The notes under the pieces were generated by a model. It did not search any database. It saw only the letters and a list, made by a program, of their open reading frames with translations, and was not told where the DNA came from. A program made the translations under genes and the position numbers. Of a stretch of DNA of 41,271 bases, positions 6,730-15,037 are shown piece by piece. How positions within the stretch are numbered: position 1 is the first letter of the stretch; each line of letters opens with the position of its first letter. The stretch spans positions 1-41,271 of the forward strand of contig CANQBR010000012.1 of the NCBI GenBank assembly GCA_947589605.1. Reading direction: 5' to 3'. This DNA comes from an uncultured Phascolarctobacterium sp. (GTDB lineage Bacteria; Bacillota; Negativicutes; Acidaminococcales; Acidaminococcaceae).

Positions 6730-7644
6730 TTATGTGCAGTCGGCCAAAAGGCTGTCGTAGGGTACAGGCAGTTCCAAAAGCAACGGCGGCAGTTGCTGCC
6801 GCAGTTGGGAAAAACTTTTCGGTTTAGTGCGGCTGTAATAGGCCACCAGCAGTGCGGAAAAAAGTTCGGCCCGCTTTGCCTTCAGCCCGTTTTCTTCACA
6901 GAGCCGCCCCAAAAAAGCGCACCACTCTGCCAGCGCCTCTCCTTCTTCCATAAGGCAGGCCCTCGCCGCCGCTCCCGCCGCGTCCCGCACGAAGGCCAGC
7001 ACCCGGGTGAGGGTCCTTTGCCGCAAAGAAAAAGAAAGATCGCTGCGGCGGCAGCGGCTGTACAGCAGCAGACAAAAAAGGCTCGCCTCTTTATAGAGCC
7101 CCAAGGCGCTCTGAAGGCCGTGATAGGCGCTCAGCTGGGCCAGCTGCCCCGTCAGCTCCTGCAGATAGGCAGCGGTCAGCTCTTCTTTTGCGGCCCGCAG
7201 CAAAAAGCGGCACAGCATTTTGTTCAAAAGCGCCGTTTCCGGTTGCCAAGCCCGCCGGGCCAAAGCAGCGGCCAAAGCTGCTGCTTCAAAGAGGGGCGCA
7301 AAAACTGCGTTATCCTCTCTTTGAGCGAGAGCGAGCAAATATTTTTCGAAAAGTTTCATCACTGTGCCGTAAACTTCACTGAAGCGGCGGTCGAAAGCAA
7401 GATAAAGAAGAGCCGAAGCCAAAGAGGCTGCGTCGGCCGTCCCTGCGGTCAAGAACTGCTCCATAGAGCCGGCGCTTTGCTTTAGCAAGGCGGCAAAACA
7501 ATCCTGAGAACGGCCGGAAGCGGCAGCCGTCAAAAAAAGGCGCAAAGAAGAGGGGCCGTCTGCTGCCTCGACGGCAGCGGCTGCGGCCTCTGTCTCTCCC
7601 CTGCGCAAGCTGCGGCACAGGCCGGCCAGCTCCTCCTCTTTCAT
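6730..7644 (-). CDS. Unknown helical protein translationally coupled to pyruvate kinase
   Basis: This 304-residue protein is not recognised. It is very rich in Ala and Leu (LFLTAAASG, ALLYLAFDRRF, AALAAALARRAW), with regularly spaced amphipathic helices and no clear signal peptide or membrane segment. It could be an all-alpha solenoid of TPR- or HEAT-like type. Its ATG shares one base with the pyk stop (TAATG), which implies translational coupling and a fixed place as the last gene of etfB-etfA-pyk-this gene. The start at 7644 follows from that overlap; much longer in-frame readings extend through pyk in another frame and are artefacts. A cytosolic scaffold or regulator is a guess. Confidence 0.7.
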   Translation of the reverse strand: MKEEELAGLCRSLRRGETEAAAAAVEAADGPSSLRLFLTAAASGRSQDCFAALLKQSAGSMEQFLTAGTADAASLASALLYLAFDRRFSEVYGTVMKLFEKYLLALAQREDNAVFAPLFEAAALAAALARRAWQPETALLNKMLCRFLLRAAKEELTAAYLQELTGQLAQLSAYHGLQSALGLYKEASLFCLLLYSRCRRSDLSFSLRQRTLTRVLAFVRDAAGAAARACLMEEGEALAEWCAFLGRLCEENGLKAKRAELFSALLVAYYSRTKPKSFSQLRQQLPPLLLELPVPYDSLLADCT

Positions 7645-9392
7645 TACAGCTCTCCTTCTCCTTCGTAAACGGCTCCCGCCACCGGGTCCAGGGTGATGAG
7701 CTGGCCGTCCCGCAAAACTTTTTCCGCTTCTTTTGCCCCCACCAGCACGGGCAGGCCGCAGGTGACGGCTACCACCGCCGTGGCGGAAGTGAGCCCTTCT
7801 TCGGCGGCGATGATGCCGGCGGCCTTGCCGCAGGCTTCCGGCACGTAATATTCGTCGAGGCTGTCCACTACGAGGATGTCGCCTTTGCGTAATTTTTCGG
7901 TGAAATCTTCGCCGCAGCGGGCGAAGCAAACTCTCCCCTGCACCGCTTTGCGGCCGATGCCCACAGCCCGCAGCAGAGAACGGCCCACCGTCACCGCTCT
8001 GATCATATTGGTGCTGCCCGGCTTGCCCAAGGGCACGCCGGCGGTGATAACCACGCTGCTCCCTTCTTTGATCACCTGTTCCTTCACCGCTTTCTGCAGG
8101 TTCAGGTCCAGCATGGTCTCGGTGTCGGGGGCGTAGGGCCCCAGCAGGGGATGCACGCCCCAATAGAGGGTCATCAGGCCCACGGTCTTGGGCTGACGAC
8201 TGAGGGCCACGATGGGACAGTGAGGTTTATATTTGGCCAAGAGCCGGGCGGTATAGCCCGTTTCCGTCAACGCTAAAATGGCGGCGGCGTCGATCTCTTC
8301 CGCCACCTGAGCCGCGGCGTGGCTGACGGCTTCGGCGCTGTGCAGGCACTCCCCCAGCCCCTTGGCGTGAAAGATGGCGGCATAATCCAAAGCGTCTTCG
8401 GTGGCGGCGGCGATGCGGGCCATGGTCTGCACCGCTTCCAAAGGATAATCGCCGGAAGCGGTCTCGCCGCTGAGCATGATGGCATCGGTGCCGTCGAAGA
8501 TGGAATTGGCCACATCGCTGGCCTCGGCCCTGGTGCAGCGGTTGGCATGACTCATGCTCTCCAGCATCTGGGTGGCGGTGATCACCGGTTTGCCGGCAGC
8601 ATTACAACGGCGGATGATGTCTTTTTGCACCAGCGGCACTTCTTCTGCCGGTATCTCCACTCCCAAGTCGCCTCGGGCCACCATAATCCCGTCGGCGGCG
8701 TTGATGATCTCTTCGATGTGGTCCACGCCCGCCTGATTTTCGATCTTGGCGATGATGCCCATGCTGTAGCCCGCCTCTTCCAGCACTTTGCGGATGGCGA
8801 TCACATCGGCGGCTTTTTGCACGAAGGAGGCGGCGATGTAGTCCATGCCGTGGGCGGCGGCGAAGAGAATGTCGGCCTTGTCCTGTTCGGATAAAAAGGG
8901 CAGAGCCAATTCCAAGCCCGGACAGGCCACTCTTTTGCGTGAAGAAACGGTGCCGCCGGCGATGACCGTGGTGACGATCTCCTTTTCTTTCACCGCCTCC
9001 ACCCTGAGGGTGAGAAGGCCGTCGTTCAAGAGGATGGTGTCGCCCGCCTTTACTTCATCCGGCAAGGCGGGATAATTCACGGAAGCTCCCGAGGCGTCGC
9101 CCATGCGCTCTTCTGCAGTCAAAATAAATTCGGCACCGTTTTTGAGCACCGTCGGCTCAGCAAAAAGGCCCAGACGCAGCTCCGGGCCTTTCGTATCCGC
9201 AACGGTGCCTACTGCTTTTCCCGCGGCGGCGGCAGCCTGACGCAAAAGCGCCAACCGCCGGCCGTGCTCGGCATGATCGCCGTGAGAAAAATTGAAACGG
9301 GCCAGATCCATGCCGGCGAGCAGCAGCTTTTGCAACAGAGCCGCGTCATCGGTGGCCGGACCTAAAGTGCAGATGATCTTTGTTCTTTTCAT
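7644..9392 (-). CDS. pyk: Pyruvate kinase with C-terminal PEP-utilising (ECTS) domain
   Basis: Pyruvate kinase transfers phosphate from PEP to ADP in the last step of glycolysis. The 582-residue protein starts MKRTKIICTLGPA. It contains the barrel residues NFSHGDHAEH and DTKGPELR, the catalytic loop AKIENQAGVDHIEEI, the pyruvate kinase signature around MVARGDLGVEIP, and MLSGETASGDYPLEAV. After the usual C domain it carries an extra domain of about 100 residues (VVDSLDEYYVPEA to the end), like the extra C-terminal sequence in Bacillus-type enzymes, homologous to the PEP-utilising swivel domain. The start at 9392 matches the family N-terminus. It begins 11 nt after etfA, so it is co-transcribed with the electron-transfer flavoprotein genes, an unusual setting. 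Confidence 0.93.
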   Translation of the reverse strand: MKRTKIICTLGPATDDAALLQKLLLAGMDLARFNFSHGDHAEHGRRLALLRQAAAAAGKAVGTVADTKGPELRLGLFAEPTVLKNGAEFILTAEERMGDASGASVNYPALPDEVKAGDTILLNDGLLTLRVEAVKEKEIVTTVIAGGTVSSRKRVACPGLELALPFLSEQDKADILFAAAHGMDYIAASFVQKAADVIAIRKVLEEAGYSMGIIAKIENQAGVDHIEEIINAADGIMVARGDLGVEIPAEEVPLVQKDIIRRCNAAGKPVITATQMLESMSHANRCTRAEASDVANSIFDGTDAIMLSGETASGDYPLEAVQTMARIAAATEDALDYAAIFHAKGLGECLHSAEAVSHAAAQVAEEIDAAAILALTETGYTARLLAKYKPHCPIVALSRQPKTVGLMTLYWGVHPLLGPYAPDTETMLDLNLQKAVKEQVIKEGSSVVITAGVPLGKPGSTNMIRAVTVGRSLLRAVGIGRKAVQGRVCFARCGEDFTEKLRKGDILVVDSLDEYYVPEACGKAAGIIAAEEGLTSATAVVAVTCGLPVLVGAKEAEKVLRDGQLITLDPVAGAVYEGEGEL

Positions 9393-9403
9393 ACGCTCGC
9401 TTT

Positions 9404-10600
9404 CTATGCTCTGTAAGCCTTGATCTTGGCGATGAGCTTGGGCAGTATCTCCAACGCATTGCCCACGATGCCGTATTTGCATACGGAGAAGATGGGAGCG
9501 GTGGCGTCTTTGTTGATGGCTACGATGATGTCCGACTCTTTCATGCCGGCCAAGTGCTGTACGGCGCCGGAAATGCCGCAGGCAAAATAAACGTGAGGCT
9601 TAACGGTCTTGCCGGATTGGCCCACCTGCTTGGAGTGAGGTAGCCAGCCCTCGTCCACCACGGCCCGGGAGCCGCTGACGGTGGCTCCTTCCAAAAGGCC
9701 CGCCAATTCTTCCAAAAGCTTGAAGTTGTCTTGGCTGCCCATGCCGCGGCCGCCGCTCACCAAAATGTCCGCCTCTTCCAGCTTCAGATCGGTGCCGGCC
9801 GTGAGGGGCTTGGACGAAAGGACGGTGACCCGGGAAGGAGGCAGATCCACTGCGTCAAAGGGGATCACTTCGCCCTTTCTGTTGGGATCGGGGGTCTTGG
9901 GCGAGAAAACTTTGGGGCGCACGCTGCCCATCTGAGGCAGGTTCTCGTCGCAGACGATGGTGGCGTAAATGTTGCCGCCCAAAGCAGGCCGGGTCCACTC
10001 CACTATACCTTCGGGAGTCATGTTGATGGCGGTGCAGTCGGCGCACAGACCGGTGTGCAGCCGGGCTGCTACCCTAGGGGCCAAGTCTCTGCCCTCGGAG
10101 GTGGCGCCGAACATCAAAGCATTGGGGTTGTATTTCTCCGCCAATTGGGCGATGGTCTCGGTGTAGAGCTCCGTGTGATAGGGAGCATATTTTTCGCCGA
10201 TGATGGTGTAGACCTTATCGGCGCCGGCTGCGATGAGTTTTTGGGGCAGATCCCCCGCTTCCACGGCGATGAGGACGGCACAGCACTTGCCGCCGCAAGC
10301 GGCGGCCATGTCGGAGCCTACACCCAACATCTCGTAGGCCACCCCCAAGGGCTCGCCGTGGTCCGATTCCACCACTACCCACACGTCTTCGGCCTTGGCC
10401 TTGGCAGCCTTTGGAGCAGGAGCGGCGGTCTCTGTCGAGATGGCCTCCTGAGGACACTCCCGCACGCAGGCAGCGCAGGAAACGCATTTATCTTCATCGC
10501 AGGCAGCCTTGCCGTCGTTCACGTTGATGGCGCCCACCGGGCAGACGGCGGCGCAAGCTTCGCAGCCTATACAGAGTTCTTTATCTACGTTCACAGCCAT
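9404..10600 (-). CDS. etfA: Electron transfer flavoprotein alpha subunit with fused 2x[4Fe-4S] ferredoxin
   Basis: EtfA and EtfB form a soluble FAD heterodimer that passes electrons between acyl-CoA- or lactate-type dehydrogenases and other carriers. This 398-residue form has an N-terminal bacterial ferredoxin with two CxxCxxCxxxC motifs (Cys 10/13/16/20 and 39/42/45/49). A 30-residue linker follows, then the Etf N-domain and the C-terminal FAD domain (SGGRGMGSQDNF, SRAVVDEGWL, VGQSGKTVKP, YFACGISGAVQH). The ferredoxin fusion is known from bifurcating complexes such as LctBCD and CarCDE. The start at 10600 is an ATG 6 nt after GAGGTG, preferred to a GTG three codons upstream. It follows etfB by 10 nt. 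No partner dehydrogenase is in the window. Confidence 0.93.
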   Translation of the reverse strand: MAVNVDKELCIGCEACAAVCPVGAINVNDGKAACDEDKCVSCAACVRECPQEAISTETAAPAPKAAKAKAEDVWVVVESDHGEPLGVAYEMLGVGSDMAAACGGKCCAVLIAVEAGDLPQKLIAAGADKVYTIIGEKYAPYHTELYTETIAQLAEKYNPNALMFGATSEGRDLAPRVAARLHTGLCADCTAINMTPEGIVEWTRPALGGNIYATIVCDENLPQMGSVRPKVFSPKTPDPNRKGEVIPFDAVDLPPSRVTVLSSKPLTAGTDLKLEEADILVSGGRGMGSQDNFKLLEELAGLLEGATVSGSRAVVDEGWLPHSKQVGQSGKTVKPHVYFACGISGAVQHLAGMKESDIIVAINKDATAPIFSVCKYGIVGNALEILPKLIAKIKAYRA

Positions 10601-10610
10601 GTCGTTCACC

Positions 10611-11405
10611 TCAGCGCTTAATGATCTCCGCCTCTGTCAGTTTGGCGAAAAGTTTTTCTACGGCTTCGTCCACATCGTCTTCTTTGATGATCTCGCTGTG
10701 GATCTCCGGGGGCGTGGGAGTGAAGGCCTTCAACACTTTGGTGGGAGACCCGGTCAGGCCCACCTGCTGCGGCTCCAAGCCCAGTTCGGCGATGCCCCAA
10801 GTGGGGATGACGGCCTTGCGGGCCTTCATCTTGCCCTTGATGGAAGCAAAGCGGGGCTCCTTTTCCGATTTGGAGACGGTGATGAGCACCGGGGGAGCGC
10901 AGGACAAAGTGAGAGCGGCGTAATCGTTTTCCTTTTTCACCACCAATTGACCGTCGGTAAAGGTGATGGCTAGAGAGTTGCACAGCTGAGGGATGCGCAG
11001 GTGCTGGGCTATCTCCGGGCCCACTTGGGCGGTGTCGCCGTCTACGGCCTGCTTGCCGCACAGGATCACGTCGTAAGTCCCTATCTTCTTGATGGCGGCG
11101 GCCAAAGCGGTGCTGGTGGCCAAAGTATCGGACCCGGCCAAGGCTCTGTCGCTCACCAATACGGCCTCGTCGGCTCCCATAGCCAAGGCATCTTTCAAAA
11201 TATCCGCGGCCATGGGCAAGCCCATGGTGACGGCAGTCACTTTGCCGCCGTAGGCGTCCTTCAATTCCAAGGCAGCTTCCAGTGCCTGCCGGTCGAAGGG
11301 GTTCATGATGTTTTCCACGCCTTCCCGGGACAGCGTCCTGGTAGCCGGATCGAATTTGACTTTTGCTGTATCCGGCGTCTGCTTCAAGCATACTACGATG
11401 TTCAT
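10611..11405 (-). CDS. etfB: Electron transfer flavoprotein beta subunit
   Basis: This 264-residue EtfB begins MNIVVCLKQTPDTA. It carries the EtfB nucleotide-binding loop (VDGDTAQVGPEIAQHL) and the LTGSPTKV segment near the C-terminus. In bifurcating ETFs this subunit holds the second FAD; in ordinary ones it holds AMP. I cannot decide between them from motifs alone, but the ferredoxin-fused partner favours bifurcation. It is the first gene of the operon, with a GGAGGT ribosome-binding site and its own extended -10 promoter. Confidence 0.93.
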   Translation of the reverse strand: MNIVVCLKQTPDTAKVKFDPATRTLSREGVENIMNPFDRQALEAALELKDAYGGKVTAVTMGLPMAADILKDALAMGADEAVLVSDRALAGSDTLATSTALAAAIKKIGTYDVILCGKQAVDGDTAQVGPEIAQHLRIPQLCNSLAITFTDGQLVVKKENDYAALTLSCAPPVLITVSKSEKEPRFASIKGKMKARKAVIPTWGIAELGLEPQQVGLTGSPTKVLKAFTPTPPEIHSEIIKEDDVDEAVEKLFAKLTEAEIIKR

Positions 11406-11487
11406 AGCTGACCTCCCACTGCTAAGATTTGCTTTCGTTATGATAGTTATCCTTGCGGATGCTAAGCGCTGGGCTCATATCCCAAGT

Positions 11488-11493
11488 ATTATA
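11488..11493 (-). promoter_or_regulatory. Extended -10 promoter of the etfB-etfA-pyk operon
   Basis: On the minus strand TGA-TATAAT forms an extended -10 box about 85 nt upstream of etfB. No clear -35 box lies at the right distance, which fits extended -10 promoters. Confidence 0.6.
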
Positions 11494-11512
11494 TCATATA
11501 AACCCGCAAGGT

Positions 11513-14500
11513 TTAAATCTTTTCTTTGTAACTTTTCTGTGTAGCGCCGATATGCAAGCTGCCGGGCCCCAAGATCTTCTCCACCGCGGCGCGAAAACCG
11601 GGCTGTTTGGGATCTACCCAAAAATTCGGCTCGGTCTTGAAAACTTTGCCGCTGGCTTTCATATGAAGATAGACCACAGCGTTCCCTTTGTAAGCGGCGA
11701 AAAGTTCCCGCAAACGACGGGTGGTGAGAGCATTGTCTAAACTTGCGGCGATCTTCAAATGCACGGCCGCCTGCTCCTCTGCGTCTGCTTGAGGGTCCGC
11801 AGCGAGCTGCTCTATCTTCATGGCGATAATCTTCTGTTCGTCTTCGTTGCTACTGAGGCGGCCCTCCACCAGCACGATGTTCTCTTCCCGCACCTCTTCT
11901 CCCCAGCGGTCGAAGCAGGCGGGAAAGACCATCACGGGAAAACGGCCGCTCATATCTTCCAGCGTCATAGTGGCCATAAGGTCCCCCGCTTTGGTGGTCT
12001 TTATCTTGCATTCGCTGATGATGCCGGCCACTCTCACCTGCTGCCCGTCCTGCACGGGGCAGTCGTCCCCCCGCAAACGGCCCAAAGGCAATAAACGCTT
12101 CACTTGGGCTTTGTAATCTTCCAAAGGATGGCCGCTGATATAAAAGCTCAGCAGTTCTTTTTCGTCCCGCAGCATCTGCGCCCGGGAAAATTCCGGGATG
12201 TCGGGGAGGGTGACGTCTCCGTAACTCTCCTCTTCTTTTTCGTCGGCGAACATGTTTATTTGACCGGAGTCCAGCTCTTTTTGGTGAGCGGCGCCGATAT
12301 CAACCGCCTGTTCGGCCACGGCGCAGAGGGCGGAGCGTTTGCAGCCGAAACTGTCCATGGCTCCGCAGCGGATGAGGTTCTCCACCTGCCGTTTGTTGAG
12401 CCTGATGTTGGCCACCCGGCAGCAGAAATCCACCAGCCCCTGAAAAGGTCCCCCTTCTTGGCGGGCGCGGCAGATCTCTTCTACCACGCCCATGCCCATG
12501 CCTTTGATGCCGGCCAAGCCGAAGCGGATGGCGTTGCCCTTGCCGCTTTTGTGAACGGTGAAGCCGCTGTCGCTCTCGTTCACGTCGGGCGGGAGGACGG
12601 CCAAGCCGGCGTTGCGGCAAACGCCGATGTACCAGCTCAGCTTATCGTAGTCGCCCATGACGCTGTCCAAAAAGGCCGCCATATATTGGCAGGGCCAGTG
12701 AGCCTTCAGATAGGCGGTCTGATAGGCTACCAGGGCATAGGCCACCGAGTGGGATTTGTTGAAGCCGTAGCCGGCGAAGTGCTGCAAAAGCGCGAAGATC
12801 TCTTCGCTCAAAGCGGGAGAGATGCCGTGCAATTTTTGGGCTCCGGCCACGAAGGCGCTGCGCATGGAGTCCAGCTCTTTGGCCTTCTTCTTGCCCATGG
12901 CCCGGCGCAATATATCGGCCTGACCGAGGGTGAAGCCCCCCAAGGCCGAGGCGATCTGCATCACCTGCTCCTGATAGAGGATGACGCCGTAAGTGTCTTT
13001 CAAGATGGGCTCCATCAAAGGATGGAGCACCTTGGCTGTGCGGTGGCCGTGGCGGCCGGCGATGAAGTCTTCCGCCATCCCCGTGCCCAAGGGGCCGGGC
13101 CTATAAAGAGCCACCAAGGGGATGAGGTCTTCGAAACTTTCCGGCGCCAGGTCCGTCAAAAGTTTGGTGATGCCCGCGCTCTCCAGCTGGAAGACGCCGA
13201 AGGTGTCTCCTCTGCACAGCATCTGACAGGTGGCGGCATCGTTCAAGGGGATGCGGTCTATGTCGATCTCGACCCCTGCGGTCTCTTTGATGTGGCGCAC
13301 AGCGTCGCTGATCACCGTGAGGGTGCGCAGGCCCAGAAAATCCATCTTCAAAAGGCCCAAGTCCTCTACCCTGTCCTTGTCGTATTGGGTGACGATCCCT
13401 TTTTTATCGGCATCCAACTGCAAGGGCACGTAGTCGGTAAGGTCGCCTGGAGCGATGATGACCCCGGCGGCGTGGGTGCCGCTGTTGCGGGGCAGGCCCT
13501 CCACTTTTCGGGCCAGTTCAATGAGGCGGCGGTTCTCGGGAGTGCTGTCGCACAGCTCCCTCAGCTCTCTGCTGCTCTCCAAGGCCCGCTCCAAAGTTAT
13601 CCCCAATTCTCTGGGGATCTTTTTGGCTATCTCGTCGCAGGTGCGATAGCTGAGGCCCAAGACGCGGCCCACGTCCCGCACCGCCGCCCGGGCCAGCAGG
13701 GTGCCATAGGTGACGATCTGAGCCACATTCCTTTTGCCGTAGCGCTTCACCACGTAATCGATGACTTCCTGCCGCCGATTGTAGCAAAAATCCGTATCGA
13801 TATCGGGCATGCTCACCCGCTCTGGGTTCAAAAAACGTTCGAAGAGCAACTTATAACGGAGGGGATCGATGCCGGTGATGCCCAAAAGATAGGCCGCCAA
13901 GCTGCCTGCCGCGCTGCCTCGGCCGGGGCCTACGGGTATCTTCTCGGTGCGGCAGTGTTCGATAAAGTCCCACACGATCAAAAAATAATCGTCGTAGCCC
14001 ATTTGGTGGATGATGCCCAGTTCGTAGTCCAAACGGGCGAAAACTTCTTGCGGAGCGTCGGGATAGCAGCGAGGCAAACGTTCAAGACAAAGCTGCCGCA
14101 GATAAGCTGCGGCGTCGCGGCCGGCGGGCACCGGAAATTTAGGCAACAGCAAGTGGCCGAACTCCAAGTCTACATGACAGCGTTCGGCGATGCGGGCAGT
14201 GTTCAGCAGGGCCTCTTGCTCCCCGGGGAAGGCCCGCTGCATCTCTTCGTAGCTTTTCAGATAAAAAGAATCGCCGGGCAGGTGCAGGCGCTGAGGATTG
14301 TCTATGGTGTCGGCGGTCTGGATGCACATCAAAACGTCCTGAGCTTCCGCATCCTCCCGCATCACATAGTGGCTGTCGTTGGTGGCCACCAGCTGCAAAT
14401 CGAACTCTTTGGCCAGCCGCCGCAGCCCGGCGTTGGTCACCGCTTCTTCCTGCAGGCCGTGGTTCTGCAATTCCAAAAAATAATTTTCCCGGCCGAAGAT

Positions 14501-14989
14501 GTTGAGATGTTGCTCGACCGAGCGGCGGGCTCTCTCCATGTTGCCGCTTTGGATGAGCAAGGGCACTTCGCCGGAGATGCAGGCGCTGAGGCAGATGATC
14601 CCTTCGGAATAGCGGCGCAACACCTCTTTGTCCACCCGGGGCCGGTTGCAGTAGGACCCTTCCAAGTGGCCGCAGGAGACCAGCTTCATCAAATTGTGAT
14701 AGCCCTTGTCGTTTTCAGCCAACAGGATGAGGTGGAACATCTCGCGGCTGTTCCGCTCGAAACGGCTGCCCGGGGCCACGTAAACTTCGCAGCCGATGAT
14801 GGGCTTTATGCCCTGCTTTTTGCACTCTTTGTAAAAATCGACCACGCCGTACATGACGCCGTGATCGGTGATAGCCAAACTGTCCATGCCCAGTTCTTTG
14901 GCGCGAGCTACCAAGGGGCCTATCTTGGCGGCCCCGTCTAAAAGGCTGTATTCGCTGTGGACGTGAAGATGAGCGAAAGGAGCTGACAT
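11513..14989 (-). CDS. dnaE: DNA polymerase III alpha subunit (DnaE)
   Basis: This is the replicative polymerase subunit. The 1158-residue protein has an N-terminal PHP domain (HLHVHSEYSLLDG, ITDHGVMYG). The palm catalytic motif is PDIDTDF, and GPGRGSAAGSLAAYLLGI lies upstream of it. NSGTHAAGV, the YQEQVMQIA region, helix-hairpin-helix elements and a C-terminal OB domain (VRVAGIISECKIKTTKAGDL) follow. Length and order match the DnaE1 family. PHP metal ligands at the N-terminus look intact, so residual exonuclease activity cannot be excluded. The start is supported by an AGAAGGA site. It lies 48 nt after the symporter gene and may share its transcript. Confidence 0.96.
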   Translation of the reverse strand: MSAPFAHLHVHSEYSLLDGAAKIGPLVARAKELGMDSLAITDHGVMYGVVDFYKECKKQGIKPIIGCEVYVAPGSRFERNSREMFHLILLAENDKGYHNLMKLVSCGHLEGSYCNRPRVDKEVLRRYSEGIICLSACISGEVPLLIQSGNMERARRSVEQHLNIFGRENYFLELQNHGLQEEAVTNAGLRRLAKEFDLQLVATNDSHYVMREDAEAQDVLMCIQTADTIDNPQRLHLPGDSFYLKSYEEMQRAFPGEQEALLNTARIAERCHVDLEFGHLLLPKFPVPAGRDAAAYLRQLCLERLPRCYPDAPQEVFARLDYELGIIHQMGYDDYFLIVWDFIEHCRTEKIPVGPGRGSAAGSLAAYLLGITGIDPLRYKLLFERFLNPERVSMPDIDTDFCYNRRQEVIDYVVKRYGKRNVAQIVTYGTLLARAAVRDVGRVLGLSYRTCDEIAKKIPRELGITLERALESSRELRELCDSTPENRRLIELARKVEGLPRNSGTHAAGVIIAPGDLTDYVPLQLDADKKGIVTQYDKDRVEDLGLLKMDFLGLRTLTVISDAVRHIKETAGVEIDIDRIPLNDAATCQMLCRGDTFGVFQLESAGITKLLTDLAPESFEDLIPLVALYRPGPLGTGMAEDFIAGRHGHRTAKVLHPLMEPILKDTYGVILYQEQVMQIASALGGFTLGQADILRRAMGKKKAKELDSMRSAFVAGAQKLHGISPALSEEIFALLQHFAGYGFNKSHSVAYALVAYQTAYLKAHWPCQYMAAFLDSVMGDYDKLSWYIGVCRNAGLAVLPPDVNESDSGFTVHKSGKGNAIRFGLAGIKGMGMGVVEEICRARQEGGPFQGLVDFCCRVANIRLNKRQVENLIRCGAMDSFGCKRSALCAVAEQAVDIGAAHQKELDSGQINMFADEKEEESYGDVTLPDIPEFSRAQMLRDEKELLSFYISGHPLEDYKAQVKRLLPLGRLRGDDCPVQDGQQVRVAGIISECKIKTTKAGDLMATMTLEDMSGRFPVMVFPACFDRWGEEVREENIVLVEGRLSSNEDEQKIIAMKIEQLAADPQADAEEQAAVHLKIAASLDNALTTRRLRELFAAYKGNAVVYLHMKASGKVFKTEPNFWVDPKQPGFRAAVEKILGPGSLHIGATQKSYKEKI

Positions 14990-15037
14990 GGTCCTTCTCT
15001 TTCCCCTCGAAAAATTTTCAGAGAGCCGAAGCTTTAT

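Noticed and set aside
12104-14941. Very long plus-strand open frame opposite dnaE (945 codons)
   Set aside because: It is the antisense of a clear DnaE reading; the His/Gln/Val/Gly-rich product has no domain logic. It is a by-product of GC-rich codon use. The same holds for the plus-strand frames opposite the EF-G-like gene (1298-3379) and rpoD (19965-21980).
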